DNA of 9,743 nucleotides from Treponema sp. (lineage in GTDB: Bacteria; Spirochaetota; Spirochaetia; Treponematales; Treponemataceae). Location: the NCBI GenBank assembly GCA_016282455.1, contig JAEEKM010000005.1, positions 1 through 9,743 on the forward strand, in the 5' to 3' direction. A model generated the notes under the pieces. It did no database searches and was not told the origin of the DNA. It saw only the letters and a program-made list of their open reading frames with translations. A program made the position numbers and the translations under genes. Below, in pieces: positions 5,290 through 9,743 of the stretch. How positions within the stretch are numbered: position 1 is the first letter of the stretch; each line of letters begins with the position of its first letter.

Positions 5290-6993
5290 GTAGAGGGAAC
5301 GGCTTGAAATATTCTCAAGCTCCTGAATTGTAAACTGGGAAAGGGTTTCTTTAATTACAGGAATCTGTTTGGGACTCATGCTCAGACTTCTGACTCCCAT
5401 ACCTGCAAGAATAATGGCGCTTTCCCTTCTTCCTGCCATTTCACCACAAACAGAAACAGGAATATTTGCTTTTTTTGCATTCCTTATGGTTTGTTCAATC
5501 ATGCGCAGCACCGCAAGATGGAACTCATTGTAAAGGGGAGCAACGGTCGGGTTTTCACGGTCAATGCCGATTATGTACTGGGTAAGGTCGTTTGTTCCAA
5601 GCGAGAAAAATGCACAGTGGGGAGCAAGAACATCTGAACAAATGGCGGCAGCGGCAGTTTCTATCATAATACCGATGGGAACATCTTCGCGGTAAGGAAT
5701 GCCGTCTTCTTTAAGACTCATCTGTACTCCGCGGGCAATTCCAAGAACTGTTTCTACCTGAGATGCATTTGTAATCAGGGGGAGCATAATCCTTAAGTTT
5801 CCATAAACGCTGGCTCTGTAAAGGGCACGGAGCTGTGTTCTAAAAACTTTGGGGTAAAAAAGTGACAGGCGTATTGCACGCAAACCCATGAGGGGATTTT
5901 TTTCCACCAGCTGGGGAATGTCGTCAAGTTTTACAAGTTTGTCTCCGCCCGCATCCAGTGTTCTGATGGTAACGGGACGGTCTCCCATAGTCTCGAGTAC
6001 TTTTTTATATGCCTCAAACTGAAGTTCCTCAGAAACGGAACTTGCAAAGGGAGAACCCTTGTCATGCAGTTTTTGAATTTCGTTCATGAAAAGAAATTCA
6101 GTGCGGAAAAGACCAATTCCGTCAGCACCTTCATTCAGGGCAATCTCTGCTTCTTCGGGAGTACCTATGTTTGCATAAATCTTAAATTCCGTTCCATCTT
6201 CCGTAGTTGCTTTTTTGTCGCGGAATTTCTGGAACTTAAGCTGATATTTTGCTTCTGCTGCAATGCGAATCTGGTACTCACTTCGGGTAGCGGCATCCGG
6301 GTTGATTATTACCTGGCCCAGGGCACCATCTACAATTACTTCGTCACCGGAATGAATGTTTTTTGCAATATCGGGAATACCCATTACGGCAGGAATACCG
6401 TAACTCTTTGAAAGAATGGCTACATGGCTTGAAACACCGCCTTCTGTAAGGGCAATACCCGCAATTTTCTTTTTGGAAAGGACAACTGAATCGCTGGTAC
6501 GCATGGACTTTGCAACGATAATGGAGCCGTCGGGAACATCCATTATGTCAAAGGGCTCATAGCCTACCAGAAGATACAGAACCCTGGTAAAAACATCCTC
6601 AATGTCTCGAGCGCGTTCTGCAAGATAGTCGTTACCGCTGTTTCTAAGGCGCTCAACGTATTCTTCTACGCTGGTTTTAAGAATGTATTCTATATTAAGG
6701 GATTCTTTTTCTACCCTGGACTTTACTTCCTTTGAAAAAACAGGGTCAGTGAGCATGAGGATATTTGTTTCAAAAATACTGCGCTGAACACTATCCTGGG
6801 GAAGATTTTTTATATGTTCTTCAATCCTTTGCTGAATGGTTGCACAGGAATCATCAAAACGCTTCCATTCTTTAGCAACTTCTTCTGAGGAAATACTACG
6901 TTTTTCAATCTGATACTCGGAAACTTCCGGCAAAACATACGCTTTACCAATTCCAAGCCCATTGGAGGCAGAAAAACCAAGGATTGAGTTCAT
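5287..6993 (-). CDS. ptsI: PTS phosphoenolpyruvate-protein phosphotransferase, Enzyme I
   Basis: 568 residues, normal full length. Enzyme I takes phosphate from phosphoenolpyruvate onto a histidine and passes it to HPr in the cytoplasm. Seen: N-terminal MNSILGFSASNGLGIGKAYV as in the family; HPr-binding helical region (about 30-145); phosphohistidine H190 in GGVSSHVAILSKSYGIPAVMG (185-205); linker; C-terminal PEP-binding barrel with GLFRTEFLFM (294-303), TIRTLDAGGDK (342-352), GTNDLTQY (466-473) and the catalytic C516 in VCGEMAG (515-521). Oddity: the active-site segment has V187 and S188 where GGRTSH is usual. No HPr, permease or EIIA gene is near; spirochaete PTS sets are often partial and thought to be regulatory (family knowledge), so a signalling rather than transport role is plausible. 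First gene of the operon ptsI-der-merR-rsm22. The ATG at 6993 has only a weak AGAAG at very short spacing. Confidence 0.95.
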   Translation of the reverse strand: MNSILGFSASNGLGIGKAYVLPEVSEYQIEKRSISSEEVAKEWKRFDDSCATIQQRIEEHIKNLPQDSVQRSIFETNILMLTDPVFSKEVKSRVEKESLNIEYILKTSVEEYVERLRNSGNDYLAERARDIEDVFTRVLYLLVGYEPFDIMDVPDGSIIVAKSMRTSDSVVLSKKKIAGIALTEGGVSSHVAILSKSYGIPAVMGIPDIAKNIHSGDEVIVDGALGQVIINPDAATRSEYQIRIAAEAKYQLKFQKFRDKKATTEDGTEFKIYANIGTPEEAEIALNEGADGIGLFRTEFLFMNEIQKLHDKGSPFASSVSEELQFEAYKKVLETMGDRPVTIRTLDAGGDKLVKLDDIPQLVEKNPLMGLRAIRLSLFYPKVFRTQLRALYRASVYGNLRIMLPLITNASQVETVLGIARGVQMSLKEDGIPYREDVPIGIMIETAAAAICSDVLAPHCAFFSLGTNDLTQYIIGIDRENPTVAPLYNEFHLAVLRMIEQTIRNAKKANIPVSVCGEMAGRRESAIILAGMGVRSLSMSPKQIPVIKETLSQFTIQELENISSRSLY

Positions 6994-6999
6994 TCTTCT

Positions 7000-7028
7000 A
7001 TATTATCAACATTATTGCGATTTTGCAA
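7000..7028 (-). promoter_or_regulatory. Putative ptsI operon promoter, predicting a leaderless mRNA
   Basis: Minus strand: TTGCAA (7028-7023), 17-nt spacer, TAATAT (7005-7000). With standard geometry, +1 falls at 6993, the A of the ptsI start codon. An alternative -10 (AATAAT at about 7015) would leave a short leader, so start-site mapping decides. Confidence 0.5.
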
Positions 7029-7044
7029 GGATTTTCAGTGAACC

Positions 7045-7073
7045 TTGACTAATGGGTAAAGTAATGTTACTAT
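7045..7073 (+). promoter_or_regulatory. Putative paaK promoter with a leader of about 4 nt
   Basis: Plus strand: TTGACT (7045-7050), 17-nt spacer, TACTAT (7068-7073). Standard geometry puts +1 at about 7080, four bases before the ATG at 7084, and no Shine-Dalgarno is present. The -35 boxes of this and the ptsI promoter lie back to back, 16 bases apart. Confidence 0.6.
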
Positions 7074-7083
7074 TAAAAGTATC

Positions 7084-8319
7084 ATGAAACTTACAGAACA
7101 GCAATTGGAACAAATCCGCACTCAGGTGGCGCGGCTCAAGAAAGTTGAGAATGGTTTTTACGCAAAAAAACTCAAAGACATCAACCCGGAAGATATAAAA
7201 ACACAGGCTGATTTTGAAAAACTGCCCTTCAGTTCAAAACAGGAACTCAGGGAAGCATACCCTCTGGGACTGGCTGCAGTTCCTGAAGAAGAAATTGTGC
7301 GCATTCATTCTTCCTCCGGTACAACAGGCACTCCGGTTATCATTCCCTACACCCAGAAAGACGTGGATGACTGGGCAGAAATGTTTGCCCGCTGCTACAA
7401 AATGGCCGGCATGACAAACAAAGACCGCATTCAGATTACTCCAGGCTATGGTCTTTGGACCGCAGGAATAGGTTTTCAGGCCGGTGCAGAACGCATGGGT
7501 GCAATGGTAATTCCAATGGGCCCGGGTAACACAGAAAAACAGCTGCAGATGATGCAGGACCTTAACGCAAGTGTTATTGCCGCAACTTCTTCCTACGCAC
7601 TTCTCCTTGCAGAAGAAATTGAAAAGCGTGGAATAAAAGACAAGATTCACCTTAAAAAAGGCATTATCGGAAGTGAACGCTGGGGCGAAAAAATGAGAAA
7701 CCGCATCAAGGAACTTCTGGGAATTGAACTTTACGACATCTACGGACTCACTGAATGTTACGGTCCGGGAATAGGCATTAACTGTTCCGAAGGAAGCGGC
7801 ATTCACGTGTGGGACGACTACATTTACTTTGAAATTCTTGACCCTGTAACAGGACTTCCAGTTCCCGAAGGAGAAATCGGAGAAATTACCCTTACCACAC
7901 TTGTTAAGGAAGGAGCCCCCCTCATCAGATTCCGCACACATGACCTGGCCGCTTTCATTCCAGGTGAATGTCCCTGTGGCTGTAAACACCCGAGAATCAC
8001 ACCAATTTTAGGCCGCAGTGATGACATGGTAAAAGTTAAGGGCTGCATAATCTTCCCCTCTTCCATTGAAGAAGTCATAAAAAAAGTACCTGGAACTTCC
8101 AGTGAATACCGCGCAGAAATTGAACACGTAGACGGAAGGGATCAGATGACTCTCTTTGTAGAAGTAGAAGGCGGAGTAGACAGAGCAGAAACTGCAATCA
8201 ACATCATGTACCACTGTAAGGAGCAGTTAAAAATGACCCCTGTGGTAAAAGTTGTGGGCGAAGGTGAACTTCCCCGCAGTGAAAAAAAGACAAAACGTAT
8301 TTTAGACAAAAGATTTTAA
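7084..8319 (+). CDS. paaK: Phenylacetate-CoA ligase family (PaaK-type) adenylate-forming enzyme
   Basis: 411 residues, slightly short for the family. It should activate an aryl or other carboxylic acid with ATP and join it to CoA via an acyl-adenylate. Seen: P-loop SSSGTTGTP (76-84); YGLTE (220-224) for adenine/acyl binding; RFRTHDLA (282-289) near the usual RTxD site; a CPCG pair as in PaaK plus a third Cys (C296, C298, C300); hinge GRSDDM (310-315); and a C-terminal PRSEKKTKR (397-405) carrying lysines where the family has its catalytic Lys. Family knowledge: in anaerobes these enzymes often activate arylacetates from aromatic amino acid fermentation, commonly beside iorAB. No iorAB is here, so the substrate is open. 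Start: an in-frame TAA lies 9 codons upstream and no better start follows. The N-terminus lacks about 15-20 residues found in many PaaK proteins. Divergent from ptsI. Confidence 0.88.
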   Translation: MKLTEQQLEQIRTQVARLKKVENGFYAKKLKDINPEDIKTQADFEKLPFSSKQELREAYPLGLAAVPEEEIVRIHSSSGTTGTPVIIPYTQKDVDDWAEMFARCYKMAGMTNKDRIQITPGYGLWTAGIGFQAGAERMGAMVIPMGPGNTEKQLQMMQDLNASVIAATSSYALLLAEEIEKRGIKDKIHLKKGIIGSERWGEKMRNRIKELLGIELYDIYGLTECYGPGIGINCSEGSGIHVWDDYIYFEILDPVTGLPVPEGEIGEITLTTLVKEGAPLIRFRTHDLAAFIPGECPCGCKHPRITPILGRSDDMVKVKGCIIFPSSIEEVIKKVPGTSSEYRAEIEHVDGRDQMTLFVEVEGGVDRAETAINIMYHCKEQLKMTPVVKVVGEGELPRSEKKTKRILDKRF

Positions 8320-8329
8320 AATAAAAAAT

Positions 8330-8369
8330 GGCTGCCTGATGGAAAATAAATCCGCCAGACAGCCTTTTT
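8330..8369. terminator. Bidirectional Rho-independent terminator
   Basis: Stem arms 8330-8342 (GGCTGCCTGATGG) and 8352-8364 (CCGCCAGACAGCC) enclose a 9-nt loop. TTTTT follows on the plus strand (8365-8369), and a six-T run follows on the minus strand (8328-8323). It sits 10 nt past the paaK stop and 15 nt past the end of the converging P13-like gene. Two of the imperfect pairs become G-U in minus-strand RNA, so the minus direction may fold slightly better. Confidence 0.85.
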
Positions 8370-8379
8370 AGTTTACAGA

Positions 8380-9132
8380 CTAAAACTTAAGGGCCAGAGC
8401 AAGACCATATTTTTCCTGAACAGGATTGATTACCGGAACAAGTGAAACTTCTTCAACTTTTTCATCCAGACCAAGCACTGTCTTAAGTTTTGCATTCCTC
8501 TGCTTTGCATAAACAATGGGCATAACAGTTCCAAAGATTCTGTTTGCACCCCACAGGGCAACGGCACCAATCATGAGCCCCAGACCTGTATCCGTAAAGG
8601 CCTTCATTGCATCCATGTCTCCTTCACCAAAGGTGAAAATTGCAACAAGCATATCACCAAGAAGACCGATTGTAAGAACCACACCGCCGCTTACAAGAAG
8701 GGTTGTAACGCCAATGTCCACACCCAGGCTTATGTTTTTAGAAAGAATATCTCCCTGTTTCTTAGAACCTGTACCAAAACCAGGAATCCAGTTAAGGAAA
8801 ATGGGAAGACCGACTTTTGTCAGGTTCTTTTTGTAAAGTTCTTCCCTTTCCAAATAATCCATGTCAAACACAAGTGCCTGAATGTCCTCAGAAAGAGCAT
8901 CAAGTGACTTTGTGCTTCCTGCAAGAAGTACGTCAAGGTTCACGTAATTTTCAGCTTCACCCTCTGTTTCTGCAACAACTTCTACTCCCACTTCGTCGCT
9001 TACTTCGTCGGTTGTGATGGATGTGACGTTCACAGCCTCTGTTGTCTCAGTCTCCACTTCCTGTGAAAAAGCAGGCATTGCAAGTGAAGCAGTTAAAAGA
9101 AGGATCGCTCCTGTCATCATCAATTTATTCAT
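8380..9132 (-). CDS. Exported P13-family-like outer membrane protein
   Basis: 250 residues. Seen: signal peptide MNKLMMTGAILLLTASLAMP with likely cleavage after A21-F22-S23; an acidic, Thr-rich linker (about 25-60); a helical stretch (about 65-100); then WIPGFGTGSKKQGD (about 112-125) leading into alternating hydrophobic/Gly segments (about 130-195); and a C-terminal LALALKF ending in Phe. The GFGxGSxxQGD-type motif followed by Gly-rich hydrophobic segments resembles the Borrelia P13 porin family as found in treponemes; this is pattern memory, not an alignment. A terminal Phe is common for outer membrane insertion. Start: ATG at 9132 has GGAGGA 7 nt upstream; the TTG at 9147 overlaps that site. 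A possible -10 (TAAAAT, 9169-9164) lacks a clear -35, and no terminator separates it from the helicase gene upstream, so read-through is possible. An inner membrane protein is the alternative. Confidence 0.65.
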   Translation of the reverse strand: MNKLMMTGAILLLTASLAMPAFSQEVETETTEAVNVTSITTDEVSDEVGVEVVAETEGEAENYVNLDVLLAGSTKSLDALSEDIQALVFDMDYLEREELYKKNLTKVGLPIFLNWIPGFGTGSKKQGDILSKNISLGVDIGVTTLLVSGGVVLTIGLLGDMLVAIFTFGEGDMDAMKAFTDTGLGLMIGAVALWGANRIFGTVMPIVYAKQRNAKLKTVLGLDEKVEEVSLVPVINPVQEKYGLALALKF

Positions 9133-9209
9133 TTCTTTGTCCTCCAAAAAGTATCTAACATATATTTTACACCATAGAAGCCATTCTGACTATAAAAATA
9201 ACAATTTTT

Positions 9210-9743
9210 TTATTCCTCCAGCGTAAGGGATGCACTCTGGTACTGGGGAAGGAATTTTTTAAGTCCTCCGTTTTCAAAGGCAACGGTTATGAGCCATTCC
9301 CCTTCATCTGTTTTTTCAGCCTTAATAATCTGTCCGTGGCCCCAGTCGTCATGAAAAACTGACGCTCCCTTGTGCCATTTTTTAGCATAGGGATGATCTG
9401 CTCCTCCGTCACTGTCTGCATTAAAAAGCGAAGGTTTTTGCCCCAGAATACGGATGTTGTCTTTTCCCAGTTCTGACAAAAAAGGACTGGGCTGCATATA
9501 ACTTGTCCTACCGTAAAGGCGCCTCATGCCGCAGCTGGTAAAATAAAGTTCTGTCTTTGCACGGGTAATGCCCACATAAAAAAGTCGGCGTTCTTCTTCG
9601 AGTTCACTTCCGGTTTTGTTTTCTCTGGGGAAAACTCCATATTCCATGCCGGTAATAATAACTCTGGGGAACTCAAGTCCTTTTGTATTGTGAAGGGTAA
9701 TAAGGGTTACGCTGTCACTTTCTGCATCATCACTTTTTTCTTC
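9210..9743 (-). CDS. pcrA: UvrD/PcrA-type DNA helicase, C-terminal part (5' end beyond window)
   Basis: 177 residues are visible, with the frame open at the window end. Seen: superfamily 1 motif V region VTLITLHNTKGLEFPRV (fragment residues 12-28), then TGMEYGVFP (31-39), motif VI EEERRLFYVGITRAK (49-63), a variable linker, and a terminal Tudor-like domain starting GASVFHDDWGHGQI that binds RNA polymerase in PcrA/UvrD (family knowledge). These ATP-driven 3'-5' helicases act in repair and in clearing stalled transcription complexes. PcrA and UvrD cannot be separated from this part alone; Rep is less likely given the Tudor-like end. The Met at 9647 is internal to motif-bearing sequence, not a start. 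The upstream part should hold motifs I-IV. Confidence 0.9.
   Translation of the reverse strand, partial: EEKSDDAESDSVTLITLHNTKGLEFPRVIITGMEYGVFPRENKTGSELEEERRLFYVGITRAKTELYFTSCGMRRLYGRTSYMQPSPFLSELGKDNIRILGQKPSLFNADSDGGADHPYAKKWHKGASVFHDDWGHGQIIKAEKTDEGEWLITVAFENGGLKKFLPQYQSASLTLEE

Noticed and set aside
7234..7989. Long minus-strand reading frame of 251 codons
   Set aside because: It is antisense to paaK, whose plus-strand product has all expected adenylate-forming motifs. The antisense product is rich in Cys, Phe and Asn with no domain, typical of a shadow frame.
9133..9147. Upstream TTG start for the P13-like gene
   Set aside because: The TTG overlaps the GGAGGA ribosome binding site that serves the ATG at 9132.
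9210..9647. A separate 145-residue gene starting at the Met at 9647
   Set aside because: The frame stays open to the window end, and the residues before this Met form the motif V region of a UvrD/PcrA helicase. It is an internal Met.

Overview
The window looks like a chromosomal stretch of a host-associated spirochaete, most likely a Treponema. This is an inference from gene content: a P13-family-like outer-membrane protein, an orphan MerR-like regulator between der and an Rsm22-family gene, a stand-alone PTS Enzyme I with no sugar permease beside it, and A/T-rich intergenic DNA with hairpin repeats. No rRNA, tRNA, CRISPR array, transposase or phage gene is visible.

Layout. 1-751 (minus): 5' part of an NfnA-type FAD/[2Fe-2S] flavoprotein, truncated by the window edge, with a near-consensus promoter at 800-828. 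752-1345: 594 bases without a credible gene, holding a large imperfect palindrome (843-979), a third degenerate repeat copy (1040-1072), a GC-rich patch (about 1129-1210), a minus-strand terminator (1211-1260) and a REP-like double hairpin (1261-1331). 1346-1846 (minus): a small lipoprotein of unknown function with its own promoter region. 6993 down to 1956 (minus): a tightly packed run ptsI - der - merR-like - rsm22-like, with junctions of 8 nt, 1 nt and a 17-nt overlap, so almost certainly one transcription unit. 7084-8319 (plus): a phenylacetate-CoA-ligase-type adenylate-forming enzyme, divergent from ptsI. 8330-8369: a bidirectional terminator between converging genes. 8380-9132 (minus): an exported P13-like membrane protein. 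9210-9743 (minus): C-terminal end of a UvrD/PcrA helicase, cut by the window edge.

How the genes work together. The minus-strand operon links a phosphotransfer enzyme (PtsI) to ribosome-linked proteins: Der (50S assembly GTPase) and an Rsm22/METTL17-like protein (small-subunit-associated, probably Fe-S binding), with a small MerR-like DNA-binding protein between them. The NfnA-like and PaaK-like proteins fit an anaerobic, ferredoxin-based metabolism.

I did not find a clear new multi-gene system. The observations most worth checking are non-coding or architectural: a hairpin pair with compensatory base changes next to a terminator, a 137-bp palindromic repeat with a third copy nearby, five A8 tracts at the start of the rsm22-like gene, and divergent promoters that predict leaderless or nearly leaderless mRNAs for ptsI and paaK.
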